Positions 1 through 6,760 of a DNA stretch of 10,714 bases are shown one piece after another. The DNA lies in the NCBI GenBank assembly GCA_023260615.1, contig JALQUY010000056.1, forward strand, positions 1-10,714. Direction: 5' to 3'. The DNA comes from Schleiferiaceae bacterium (lineage in GTDB: Bacteria > Bacteroidota > Bacteroidia > Flavobacteriales > Schleiferiaceae). Both the position numbers and the translations under genes were made by a program. The notes beneath the pieces were generated by a model that was not told where the DNA came from, made no database searches, and was given only the letters and a program-made list of their open reading frames with translations. Positions within the stretch are counted from its first letter, which is position 1. Each line of letters begins with the position of its first letter.

Positions 1-64
1 CTACAGGTGTAAAGGCAGTAATGTCATAGCCGAGTAGTACTAATTACCCGTGGATTTTTCATCC
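1..64 (+). rRNA. 23S ribosomal RNA, 3' end (partial)
   Basis: This is the extreme 3' end of the large-subunit rRNA; the rest lies upstream of the window. The block GTAAAGGCAGTAATGTCATAGC followed by GAGTAGTACTAATTACCCG matches the end of Bacteroidota 23S rRNA, where a conserved GTACTAAT precedes the last strand that pairs with the 5' end. The end point was placed by analogy with E. coli, whose 23S ends about 24 bases after GGTAC, so it is uncertain by several bases. The 5S gene follows after about 46 AT-rich bases, the usual 23S-5S order, and no tRNA lies between them. Confidence 0.9.
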
Positions 65-110
65 AGATTGTTTTATGTTGCTTCCAATTTGTTAAAAACC
101 TTGTTAAAAC

Positions 111-217
111 ATGGTGGTTATTGCGTTGGGGATCACTTCTTCCCATTCCGAACAGAATAGTTAAGCCCAACTGCGCCGATGGTACTGGATAAAACCGGGA
201 GAGTAGGTCGCCGCCAT
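111..217 (+). rRNA. rrf: 5S ribosomal RNA
   Basis: Complete 5S rRNA of about 107 bases, the component of the large subunit's central protuberance. Conserved signatures are CCCATTCCGAACAGA, AGTTAAGCCCAAC, GCGCCGATGGTACT and GGGAGAGTAGGTCGCCGCC. The ends were set by helix I: ATGGTGGT at 111-118 pairs with GCCGCCAT at 210-217 over 8 base pairs, including G-T pairs. It is the last gene of the rRNA operon, and a terminator begins about 10 bases later. The sequence is of Bacteroidota type. Confidence 0.96.
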
Positions 218-226
218 ACTTCTACT

Positions 227-256
227 AAGCCTCACCCACGTGGTGGGGCTTTTTTA
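227..256 (+). terminator. Rho-independent terminator of the rRNA operon
   Basis: A hairpin with arms AAGCCTCACC (227-236) and GGTGGGGCTT (242-251), including one G-T pair, and a short loop, runs straight into a tract of T residues (250-255). It lies about 10 bases after the 5S rRNA, as expected for the end of an rrn operon. The next gene starts only about 19 bases after the T tract, so incomplete termination would feed rRNA-promoter transcription into that gene. Confidence 0.9.
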
Positions 257-262
257 TTTGCG

Positions 263-270
263 TAATTTTC
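263..270 (+). promoter_or_regulatory. Candidate Bacteroidota -7 element (TAATTTTC) for the porin gene
   Basis: TAATTTTC matches the Bacteroidota -7 consensus TAnnTTTG at all specified positions but the last. It ends 4 bases before the ATG at 275, which would put the transcription start at or next to the start codon, giving a leaderless mRNA. No TTG or TTTG -33 element is seen at the usual 17-23 base spacing, where the rRNA terminator hairpin lies instead. The same arrangement is found upstream of tgt, which raises my confidence somewhat. Confidence 0.4.
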
Positions 271-274
271 CGGC

Positions 275-2032
275 ATGCAACAACGCCGCTTGATAGCACT
301 GTTTATGGGACTCTGGGGCGTTGTGACCTCCTATGGGCAGGATGCCCCAGAACAGGCTTCCGCAACACCCGACTCAGTCGTAGTCATGGTATCTGACTTT
401 TTTGGCGATGAACCAGATAGTAGCAGCGTACCTAAAGGGCAATTTGTAGAGAAGTGGTTCAGAATCCTCAGCTATGGGGGCTATTGGAGCTTCGAAACGG
501 AGTTGCCGGCTGTTCATTATCGAAATTACTTGAGTCGGACAGTGGTCCTGAAGGATTTAGCGATAGGGACATTAGGGGCGCCTCAGTTTCAATTTGGTGT
601 TCCGCAAGGAACCTGGTTCAGCGATTTCAATGCGGTGAAACAAGAGGGCTATCCCATCTATTTTAGGAAGGGGCCTATTCCCAGTGTAGAGTGGACCTAC
701 CAGAGCAGTCAGGGACGTGGTCAGTATTTTGAATTAAATGCAACGGCGCCACAATCGGCCTACAAACATTGGAATGTTCATTACGGACGTTTGCAAGCAC
801 AAGGGCAGTTGTACAATGAGCGCTACGGGGCGGATCAGCTCACCGTCATGCATGAAGCACGCGACAGTGCCGGAACCTGGGAATTCAAGGGGAGTTTAAG
901 TGCTATTCAAGGCACGCGGAATGAAACGGGTGGAGTAGTAGACCCGAATGTTTTGACGGAATCGACAGCGTTTATTTCCAATAGGGCCCTGGTGCCTACA
1001 CGCTGGACTTCAGCAAAATCTCATGCTTCGGAAATCGGTGGCTGGGCGACCCTTACGCTGCATTCCAAATGGTTGATCGCTTATTCGGGGGAGGAAAAGA
1101 TGCGAAGTTTTCAGGGACCCACGAGTGGCTTCTTGGACACACTTTCGTCACGATCCCATGATGTTTCACTAGGCCGCCTCTATGGGAAGTGGGGGTACAA
1201 TTCAATGCGTTTAGGGCTTCTTGGACGTGGACAATATGTGAATGACTCCACTAGTTCTTTTGGCGTGACTTGGGATCCGTACATACACCTCACAAGTCGG
1301 TCGTCGGAAGTGAAGTACCATGTCGCTTCAGGCAATTATGTCGTGGCTTTAAATCGTATCCTGTATACGCCCATTACGTTGAGCGCAGAGCGTAAGTACG
1401 CGCCCTTTTGGTCGGGTCAGGAAGTGCTTCAACCTTCTAGCATGTCCGTGTCCATACCTGTGCGGCTTAAAGAGACTTGGCTCAACCTTCAGTACCATAG
1501 CTATAGCGAGCGGAATCTTTTGGTGGCACAAAGCGCGACGGATGTTGGGGTGTGGACGGCAACTCCTGCCAGTCAATTGGTGTGGGCCACTTGGACGGGC
1601 CCTTGGTCTTTGGACCCCACAGGGAAGGACGCCCATTTGAAGTTTACAGCCACTTTCACGTGGACTTCAGCACCTGAGCTTATGATGCCTCCCTTCATGC
1701 TGAAGGCGGCTTGGGACCGTCAGTGGAATATCAATCCGAATACCCAATTTTTCATCGCGCTGGAGGCCATTGGCTGGGCGGGTTCTTGGGCACGTCCCGT
1801 CTATGTCGCCGAACGCGGGCAGTTCGCCTATTCGCCCAACTCGGGCAGCATCGCGCCCAACGGGATTGTTACGCCGCTGGCGGGCATTCGGTTCAAGAAA
1901 GAGGCCGAATTCTTGGTGAAATTCCAGAACGCCAACCAAGGATGGATACCCAACACCATCTTTTTGGCGGAAAACTACCCCGTAGCTGCAGCCGCTGTCC
2001 TCTTTGAAGGACGCTGGCGTATGTTCAATTAA
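275..2032 (+). CDS. Putative outer-membrane porin, Porin_10-like
   Basis: A 585-residue predicted outer-membrane beta-barrel protein. Residues 1-21 look like a cleavable signal peptide: basic QQRR, a hydrophobic core, then SYG before Q22. The mature part is rich in alternating polar and aromatic stretches and has no long hydrophobic helix. It ends in RWRMFN, the aromatic last strand typical of barrel proteins. An early block (TLGAPQFQFG, then YPIYFRKGPIPSVEWTYQSS and GQYFELNAT) and the end (KFQNANQGWIPNTIF, then ENYPV) resemble the Bacteroidota 'putative porin' family (Porin_10), which is usually about 600-650 residues. The fold and location are fairly safe, but the substrate is unknown and the family name comes from recall, not a search. 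The start is the first ATG after the rRNA terminator and directly precedes the signal peptide. It appears to be transcribed alone, facing dnaB. Confidence 0.75.
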   Translation: MQQRRLIALFMGLWGVVTSYGQDAPEQASATPDSVVVMVSDFFGDEPDSSSVPKGQFVEKWFRILSYGGYWSFETELPAVHYRNYLSRTVVLKDLAIGTLGAPQFQFGVPQGTWFSDFNAVKQEGYPIYFRKGPIPSVEWTYQSSQGRGQYFELNATAPQSAYKHWNVHYGRLQAQGQLYNERYGADQLTVMHEARDSAGTWEFKGSLSAIQGTRNETGGVVDPNVLTESTAFISNRALVPTRWTSAKSHASEIGGWATLTLHSKWLIAYSGEEKMRSFQGPTSGFLDTLSSRSHDVSLGRLYGKWGYNSMRLGLLGRGQYVNDSTSSFGVTWDPYIHLTSRSSEVKYHVASGNYVVALNRILYTPITLSAERKYAPFWSGQEVLQPSSMSVSIPVRLKETWLNLQYHSYSERNLLVAQSATDVGVWTATPASQLVWATWTGPWSLDPTGKDAHLKFTATFTWTSAPELMMPPFMLKAAWDRQWNINPNTQFFIALEAIGWAGSWARPVYVAERGQFAYSPNSGSIAPNGIVTPLAGIRFKKEAEFLVKFQNANQGWIPNTIFLAENYPVAAAAVLFEGRWRMFN

Positions 2033-2095
2033 TCGGACGTTTCCGGGTTTGTACGACGTGCTGGGCAGTGCCGGGATGGCTAGCGTATGTTCGAT
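2013..2095 (+). repeat. Imperfect 17-base direct repeat spanning the porin stop codon
   Basis: GCTGGCGTATGTTCAAT (2013-2029, the last codons of the porin gene) recurs as GCTAGCGTATGTTCGAT (2079-2095), 15 of 17 bases identical and 66 bases apart. In one frame the second copy reads GGC-TAG-CGT-ATG-TTC-GAT against CGC-TGG-CGT-ATG-TTC-AAT of the gene end, so it resembles a decayed copy of the barrel C-terminus with Trp changed to stop. The rest of the 164-base gap (2033-2196) shows no gene and no convincing terminator. Confidence 0.45.
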
Positions 2096-2196
2096 AGAAC
2101 GAAATCGTGCCTAACCAGGGGAAGGGTATGGCGAGTGAGGGTGACCGGCGCGCTCGCCGTGGGTAGGATGGCTATCGGATAAACGACAAGACCGCC

Positions 2197-3711
2197 TTAG
2201 AACACGTCGTAGTCGTCGTCCATGGGGTCGACCTTAGCCGTGAAGGCATCGTTGGCCGCAGCGTTCATTTTAGATTCAAAGACGGTGGGCATTGAACCGC
2301 CACTGTGGTGGTGGTCTAGGTCGGAGAACTTCGCCATGGCGCCTTCAAACTTGAGTCGAACGTTTTCCAATGAACCGTTACGGTGCTTGGCGATGATGAG
2401 TTCGGCTTGACCGTCGCAAGGAGTGCCATCGTCGTCCCATTCGTGGATCTGGTAGTATTCGGGACGGTAAATGAAGGACACAATGTCTGCGTCTTGTTCA
2501 ATGGCGCCGGATTCACGCAAGTCCGAAAGCAAGGGACGCTTGCTGCCACCGCGCGTTTCTACGGCACGACTGAGCTGTGAAAGGGCAATGACGGGGATTT
2601 CCAATTCTTTAGCTATGCTCTTGAGTGAGCGCGAAATCGTTGAAATTTCCTGTTCGCGGTTGCCCCCAGCCTTGCCTGCACTTGCCGTCATCAGCTGCAA
2701 GTAGTCGATGATGATGATACCCACTTTGTGCTGCGCAACGAGGCGGCGGCATTTGGCACGTAGGTCAAATACCGAGAGTCCCGGGGTATCGTCAATGTAA
2801 ATAGGAGCATCTTCCAAGCGCTTGACCTTGGAGGTGAGTTGCTGCCATTCCGTGGTATCGAGGTTGCCTTTTCGGAGCTTCTCCGCGCCAATGCCTGTTT
2901 CAGACGAAATAAGACGGGTGATGAGCTGCACCGAGGACATCTCTAGGGAGAAAATTCCGACAGGCGTGTTGTGGTCGATGGCCATATTTCGGGCCATGGA
3001 AAGAACCAAGGCCGTTTTACCCATACCAGGACGGGCGGCAATGATGATGAGGTCGGACTTCTGCCAACCGGATGTTACGCGGTCTACACCGGTAAACCCT
3101 GTGGGAACGCCTGAAAGGCCTTCGCGCTTAGAAATTTCTTCAATGCGGCTAACGGCTTGCTTGACGAGTTCATACGAGCCCTCGTAGTTCTTCTTCAAGT
3201 TGCCTTGAGAGACGTTAAAGAGGTTTTGTTCCGCTTTATCGAGTAGTTCAAGAACGTCGTTGGTCTCGTCGTAGGCCTCCTCAATCATCTCGTTGGAGAT
3301 GCGAATAAGTTCGCGCTGGATGTGCTTTTGTACAACGATGCGCGCGTGGTATTCGATGTGCGCGGAGGACGATACGCGGGTGGAGAGGCCAATGAGTTTG
3401 GCTTCGCCACCAATTTTGTCCAGCTTCCCCTCTTTGCGCAAGCGCTGGGCCACGGTGAGGATGTCGATGGGGTCGGATTCGCCAAATAGGTGGGTGACCG
3501 CCTCAAAAATGTGCTGGTGGGCTTCGACGTAAAAGGATTCAGGAGCCAAGATGTCCACCACTTTGGACAGGGCATCGCGATCGATGAGCAAAGCACCTAG
3601 AACCGCTTCCTCCAATTCAATGGCCTGCGGTGGGATACGGCCCACGCCTCCTAGGGGGAGGACGGTAGCGTCCCGGCGGGCGCGTGAAGGGGTGGAGGCA
3701 GCTTGTTCCAT
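2197..3711 (-). CDS. dnaB: Replicative DNA helicase DnaB
   Basis: The hexameric 5'-3' helicase that unwinds DNA at the replication fork and recruits primase, 504 residues in the cytoplasm. The N-terminal DnaB domain (about 24-130) opens with PPQAIELEEAVLGALL. The RecA-like motor domain has the Walker A motif ARPGMGKTA (226-234, Lys232), a Walker B motif IIIIDYLQLM with Asp336, the ALSQLSRAVE segment, and RESGAIEQDADIV (399-411) leading to RPEYY. No intein interrupts it. The frame stays open 17 codons further, to an ATG at 3762, but that would overlap the end of accA. The ATG at 3711, 4 bases after the accA stop, gives the usual N-terminus and operon spacing. The tail after about residue 465 is low in complexity, with HHH, and ends in acidic MDDDYDVF. 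It is the last gene of the minus-strand block, and no clear terminator follows. Confidence 0.97.
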   Translation of the reverse strand: MEQAASTPSRARRDATVLPLGGVGRIPPQAIELEEAVLGALLIDRDALSKVVDILAPESFYVEAHQHIFEAVTHLFGESDPIDILTVAQRLRKEGKLDKIGGEAKLIGLSTRVSSSAHIEYHARIVVQKHIQRELIRISNEMIEEAYDETNDVLELLDKAEQNLFNVSQGNLKKNYEGSYELVKQAVSRIEEISKREGLSGVPTGFTGVDRVTSGWQKSDLIIIAARPGMGKTALVLSMARNMAIDHNTPVGIFSLEMSSVQLITRLISSETGIGAEKLRKGNLDTTEWQQLTSKVKRLEDAPIYIDDTPGLSVFDLRAKCRRLVAQHKVGIIIIDYLQLMTASAGKAGGNREQEISTISRSLKSIAKELEIPVIALSQLSRAVETRGGSKRPLLSDLRESGAIEQDADIVSFIYRPEYYQIHEWDDDGTPCDGQAELIIAKHRNGSLENVRLKFEGAMAKFSDLDHHHSGGSMPTVFESKMNAAANDAFTAKVDPMDDDYDVF

Positions 3712-3715
3712 GAGA

Positions 3716-4678
3716 TCAGGAAGCGGCTTCGTCGTATACGCCCATGGCGCAGAATTTCTCAATTCGGGCGTTCACCAATTCGGCAGACGGGATGTCTTTT
3801 AGCTCGTTGTAGAGGCGAAGAATTTCGGTTGAAAGGATTTGGAACATCGCCTTGGGATCGCGGTGAGCGCCCCCTGCAGGCTCTTCAATGATACCGTCAA
3901 TCAAACCGTTGCTGAGCATGTCTTGGGCAGTAAGCTTTAGGGCTTCTGCGGCTCGCTCTTTGAAGTCCCAGCTGCGCCAAAGGATGGAGGAGCAGGATTC
4001 GGGGCTGATGACGGAGTACCAGGTGTTTTCCAACATCATCACACGGTCACCGACGCCAATGCCTAGTGCGCCACCTGAGGCGCCTTCGCCAATAATGATG
4101 CAAATGACGGGCACTTTCAAGCGTGCCATTTCTAGGATGTTGCGTGCAATGGCTTCGCCTTGACCGCGCTCTTCAGCTTCAAGGCCGGGGAAGGCTCCTG
4201 GAGTGTCGATGAGGGTGACAATGGGGCGTCCAAATTTTTCTGCTTGCTTCATCAAGCGAAGCGCCTTGCGGTAGCCTTCCGGGTTGGCCATGCCAAAGTT
4301 GCGCAGTTGGCGCAGCTTGGTAGTGACCCCTTTTTGTTGGCCGATGAACATAAAGCTCTCGCCTTCGATGCTTCCCCAGCCGCCGACCATGGCTTTATCG
4401 TCTTTAACGTGTCGATCGCCGTGCATTTCGATGAAGTTGCCTCCCGTCATAGCCTCGATGTAAGCTAAGGTGTAGGGACGGCCCGTGTGGCGACTCAATT
4501 GGACGCGTTGCCAGGGGGTGAGCGACGCTTTGAGTTCTGCTTGAGCCTTTGCAAGCTTGCTGTCCAGCTCTTTCAGGCTGTCGCTCATGTCTACGCCCGT
4601 CTCCGCTTGGAGGGCTTGGGCTTTGGCCATTTGCTCGTCCAGCTCTTTGATGGGGGCTTCAAAATCTAGATAGTCCAT
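3716..4678 (-). CDS. accA: Acetyl-CoA carboxylase carboxyltransferase subunit alpha
   Basis: With AccD it forms the carboxyltransferase that moves CO2 from carboxybiotin on AccB to acetyl-CoA, giving malonyl-CoA, the committed step of fatty-acid synthesis. It has 320 residues, a normal length. After an N-terminal helical segment rich in Lys, Glu and Gln it shows the crotonase-like fold motifs: GDRH (87-90), NFGMANPEGYRKALR (127-141), IDTPGAFPG (157-165), the oxyanion-hole block GEGASGGALG (197-206) and SPESCSSILW (225-234). The ATG at 4678 gives MDYLDFEAPIKEL, the usual Bacteroidota start; an upstream in-frame ATG at 4699 would add seven residues but overlaps the candidate -7 element. It is followed after 4 bases by dnaB, so the two are almost certainly cotranscribed. 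accB, accC and accD are not in the window. Confidence 0.97.
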   Translation of the reverse strand: MDYLDFEAPIKELDEQMAKAQALQAETGVDMSDSLKELDSKLAKAQAELKASLTPWQRVQLSRHTGRPYTLAYIEAMTGGNFIEMHGDRHVKDDKAMVGGWGSIEGESFMFIGQQKGVTTKLRQLRNFGMANPEGYRKALRLMKQAEKFGRPIVTLIDTPGAFPGLEAEERGQGEAIARNILEMARLKVPVICIIIGEGASGGALGIGVGDRVMMLENTWYSVISPESCSSILWRSWDFKERAAEALKLTAQDMLSNGLIDGIIEEPAGGAHRDPKAMFQILSTEILRLYNELKDIPSAELVNARIEKFCAMGVYDEAAS

Positions 4679-4696
4679 AGTTTTTAGGCAAGGGTT

Positions 4697-4704
4697 CAAA
4701 CTTA
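4697..4704 (-). promoter_or_regulatory. Candidate internal promoter (-7 element TAAGTTTG) for accA-dnaB
   Basis: On the minus strand TAAGTTTG matches the Bacteroidota -7 consensus TAnnTTTG exactly. It lies 18 bases before the accA ATG at 4678, which would leave a short leader of about 14 bases. It sits in the only sizeable gap (66 bases) of the minus-strand gene block. No TTG is seen at the -33 position; a CCCGGG palindrome occupies that place. Eight bases with two free positions can match by chance, so this is a candidate only. Confidence 0.45.
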
Positions 4705-4736
4705 CACATTCCCGGGGGCTTGACCCGGGCGATGTG
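4705..4736. repeat. Intergenic palindrome: CCCGGG inverted repeat with outer CACAT/ATGTG arms
   Basis: CACAT (4705-4709), one base, CCCGGG (4711-4716), the loop GGCTTGA, CCCGGG (4724-4729), two bases and ATGTG (4732-4736) form a two-part inverted repeat. It sits between the EamA transporter stop and accA. The core (CCCGGG, then GCTTGA, then CCCGGG) resembles REP-like intergenic palindromes with a CCCGGGCTTGACCCGGG core that I recall from several bacterial groups. It has no T tract, so it is a poor intrinsic terminator. It covers the -33 region of the candidate accA promoter, so it could be an operator or a repeat-family member. Confidence 0.6.
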
Positions 4737-4744
4737 GAAAACTC

Positions 4745-5656
4745 TTAGAGGTTCTTTCGGCGCTTTTGGCGTTTGAGAAGGGCATCGGCAGCCAACATGG
4801 CGAGAATAACGGCCATGCCGAGGTAGAAGCCGGTGTTCATGGCTTCGGATTCGGCGAATAGGAGGAGTGCGATGAGAATGCCGTAGACTGGCTCCATGGC
4901 GATGGTGAGCATGACCGTGAAGGGGCTGAGGTAGCGCATGATTCGGACCGATTGCACAAAGGCAAAGGCCGTGCAGAAGGTCGCCAGTAGGACCAGATAA
5001 AACCAGTCGCTACCGCTGGGCGCCAGGACCGCCGACGTAAGATCGCCTGTTGCGAGGAGATAAACGCTTAAAAGCAGCACGCCGAGGCTCATTTCCCAGA
5101 AGGAGATGTCCAAAGGAGGCATGCGTTTGACGATACGGCCGTTGAGGACGGAGAAGAGAGCGCTGAGGATGGAGCTTGTGAGGCCTACGAGGATGGCGGT
5201 CGTTTGGCCTTCCACGGATCCAAAGAGCAAGGCCATGCCAGCGACCACCCCGCCGCCAATCAAAATTTCGGCGGGCAAGATGCGGCGTTTGAAAAAGAGG
5301 GGTTCGAGCAAGGACGTGAAAAAGGGTCCCGTACTCAAGCAGGCAAGCGTCAGCGAAATATTGGAAATTTTAATCGCGTGGTAGAAGGTAATCCAGTGCA
5401 CTACGATAATGGCTGCATTCAGGCTGAGGGTTCCCCAGAGTTCGCGTGGAGGGAGGCTAAAGCGCTTTTTGGTCAAGCGCACATAGGCATACATGAAGAA
5501 GGCTGCCAGGAGAATGCGGTACCAAACGAGTGGCAAGGCTTCCACGTGGATCAGCCGACCCAAGGCGCCCGTAAATCCCCAGATGAGGACGATAAAATGC
5601 ATCCAGAGGTGGTGCACCCAGATGGGCGAATCGTCGGTCGGGCGGAGGAGGGACAT
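4745..5656 (-). CDS. EamA/DMT-superfamily transporter
   Basis: An inner-membrane protein of 303 residues with about ten hydrophobic helices, arranged as the two tandem EamA repeats typical of drug/metabolite transporters (about 19-145 and 156-293). Family-like landmarks are FIVLIWGFTGALGRLI in the first helix, LPLVWYRILLA, SLTLACLSTGPFFTSLLEPLFF at the end of repeat 1 and MEPVYGILIALLLF in repeat 2. The C-terminus is a basic cytoplasmic tail (KRQKRRKNL). Members export small metabolites such as amino acids or drugs; the substrate cannot be told from sequence. The ATG at 5656 lies 6 bases after the upstream permease stop, which fits an operon; Met19, just before the first helix, is an alternative. 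It is followed by the palindrome-bearing gap before accA. Confidence 0.92.
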   Translation of the reverse strand: MSLLRPTDDSPIWVHHLWMHFIVLIWGFTGALGRLIHVEALPLVWYRILLAAFFMYAYVRLTKKRFSLPPRELWGTLSLNAAIIVVHWITFYHAIKISNISLTLACLSTGPFFTSLLEPLFFKRRILPAEILIGGGVVAGMALLFGSVEGQTTAILVGLTSSILSALFSVLNGRIVKRMPPLDISFWEMSLGVLLLSVYLLATGDLTSAVLAPSGSDWFYLVLLATFCTAFAFVQSVRIMRYLSPFTVMLTIAMEPVYGILIALLLFAESEAMNTGFYLGMAVILAMLAADALLKRQKRRKNL

Positions 5657-5662
5657 AGCCGG

Positions 5663-6757
5663 TTATTTAGCCGCTCGAAGGTAGAGGTAGACCCCGAGCA
5701 CCGCAAACAAAAGATTGGGCATCCAGACGGCCAGCCAAGGCGTGATGTAGGGGGAGGCTACGAAGATGCCGCTGAGCTGCATGACGAAGATGTAGGTCAC
5801 TGCTAGGAGGAGGCCCATGGCGATTTGGGCGCCAATGCCGCCCCGGCGCTTTTCGGAAGCTAAGGCTACCGCAATGAGCACCAAGATGTACACGGAGAAG
5901 GGGTAGGCCGTTCGCCGGTACCATTCCATTTCGTGGTAAATGACCGCTTCAGATCCGCTCAGGCGTTCTTGCTGCAGAAAGGTCCAAAGCGCGGGGGAGG
6001 TCATGGTGGCGGTGCTTCGCAGGTCGGGCGAAATGGTGCTGGGCCCAAAGCTGAAGGCGGTGTCTAAGCGGCGGCCCCGGCTCAGATGCTGAGTGCCTTG
6101 GTCGTTCCAGGTTCGGCGCGTCCAATTGTCGAGCTGCCAAAGCTGCCGAATCGTGTCAAAGCGGATAAAATCGCATTCCAACTTTTCCAGCATGCGGGTT
6201 TGGTCGAAGCGTTCGTAGGTGAAGTGGTAGCCGCCGAGGCGTTCGGGGCTCCACGTTTCGACGTAGACGAAATGTTCGGGCAAGACCTGACGGTGGATAT
6301 TGATAGGCCGGGAGGGCATGACGTCTTGCACGTAGGTATCCTCAAAGTGGATGCGCCGAATGTTGGTCTGCGGAATAATGAAGTGACTCAAGGTGGCCGT
6401 AAGTACAAAGACCACTGTGGCACCCAGAAAGTAGGGCTTTAGCAAACGCTGGAAGGAGACTCCACCGGTCAGGACGGCGGTGATTTCGGTTTGGTCCGCC
6501 ATTCGGCCGGTGAAGAAAATGGTCGACAGGAAGACAATGAGTCCGGTGAAGGTGGTGCCGTAGAAGGCGATAAAATTGACGTAATAATCCCCCAGAATGG
6601 CTGAAACGCTAGCGCCTTGGCTGATGAAATTGTCGAGCTTCTGACTGATGTCGAAAACAACGGCGATGAGCATGACCAAGCCTAAAAACAGCCCGTAATT
6701 CCCCAAAAATTTGAAGAAAATGTAGCGGTCTAGGCGGCTCATGCCCCAGCGTTTCAT
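5663..6757 (-). CDS. LptF/LptG (YjgP/YjgQ) family lipopolysaccharide export permease
   Basis: A 364-residue inner-membrane subunit of the kind that, with the ATPase LptB, extracts lipopolysaccharide and passes it to the periplasmic Lpt bridge. The family layout is clear: three N-terminal helices (about 17-36, 62-82, 107-128), a periplasmic beta-jellyroll region (about 135-260) and three C-terminal helices (about 284-301, 308-333, 340-361). Typical motifs are LDRYI near the start, SEKRRGGIG before helix 5 and PWLAVWMPNLLF in helix 6. Sequence alone does not tell me whether it is LptF or LptG, and no second permease is in the window. The ATG at 6757 is 3 bases after the tgt stop; Met6 (MSRLDRYIFF) is an alternative. 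It is followed 6 bases later by the EamA transporter, so it is part of the tgt-led operon. Confidence 0.95.
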   Translation of the reverse strand: MKRWGMSRLDRYIFFKFLGNYGLFLGLVMLIAVVFDISQKLDNFISQGASVSAILGDYYVNFIAFYGTTFTGLIVFLSTIFFTGRMADQTEITAVLTGGVSFQRLLKPYFLGATVVFVLTATLSHFIIPQTNIRRIHFEDTYVQDVMPSRPINIHRQVLPEHFVYVETWSPERLGGYHFTYERFDQTRMLEKLECDFIRFDTIRQLWQLDNWTRRTWNDQGTQHLSRGRRLDTAFSFGPSTISPDLRSTATMTSPALWTFLQQERLSGSEAVIYHEMEWYRRTAYPFSVYILVLIAVALASEKRRGGIGAQIAMGLLLAVTYIFVMQLSGIFVASPYITPWLAVWMPNLLFAVLGVYLYLRAAK

Positions 6758-6760
6758 GGT

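Noticed and set aside
2146..2159. Small hairpin CGGCG-CGCT-CGCCG as a terminator between the porin and dnaB
   Set aside because: It is only 5 base pairs and has no T tract on either strand, so it does not qualify as an intrinsic terminator.
2950..3100. Intein in DnaB near the Walker A motif, a common insertion site
   Set aside because: The motor domain is continuous and of normal length, with no splicing-type Cys/His-Asn blocks.
3712..3762. Longer dnaB start at 3762, adding 17 residues
   Set aside because: It overlaps the end of accA, and the added residues do not resemble a DnaB N-terminus. The ATG at 3711 sits 4 bases after the accA stop and gives the usual start.
5204..5806. Open frame of 200 codons on the plus strand
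   Set aside because: It is antisense to the EamA transporter and the Lpt permease, both of which have clear family motifs. The translated sequence is polar, with no domain, and looks like a by-product of GC-rich coding on the other strand.
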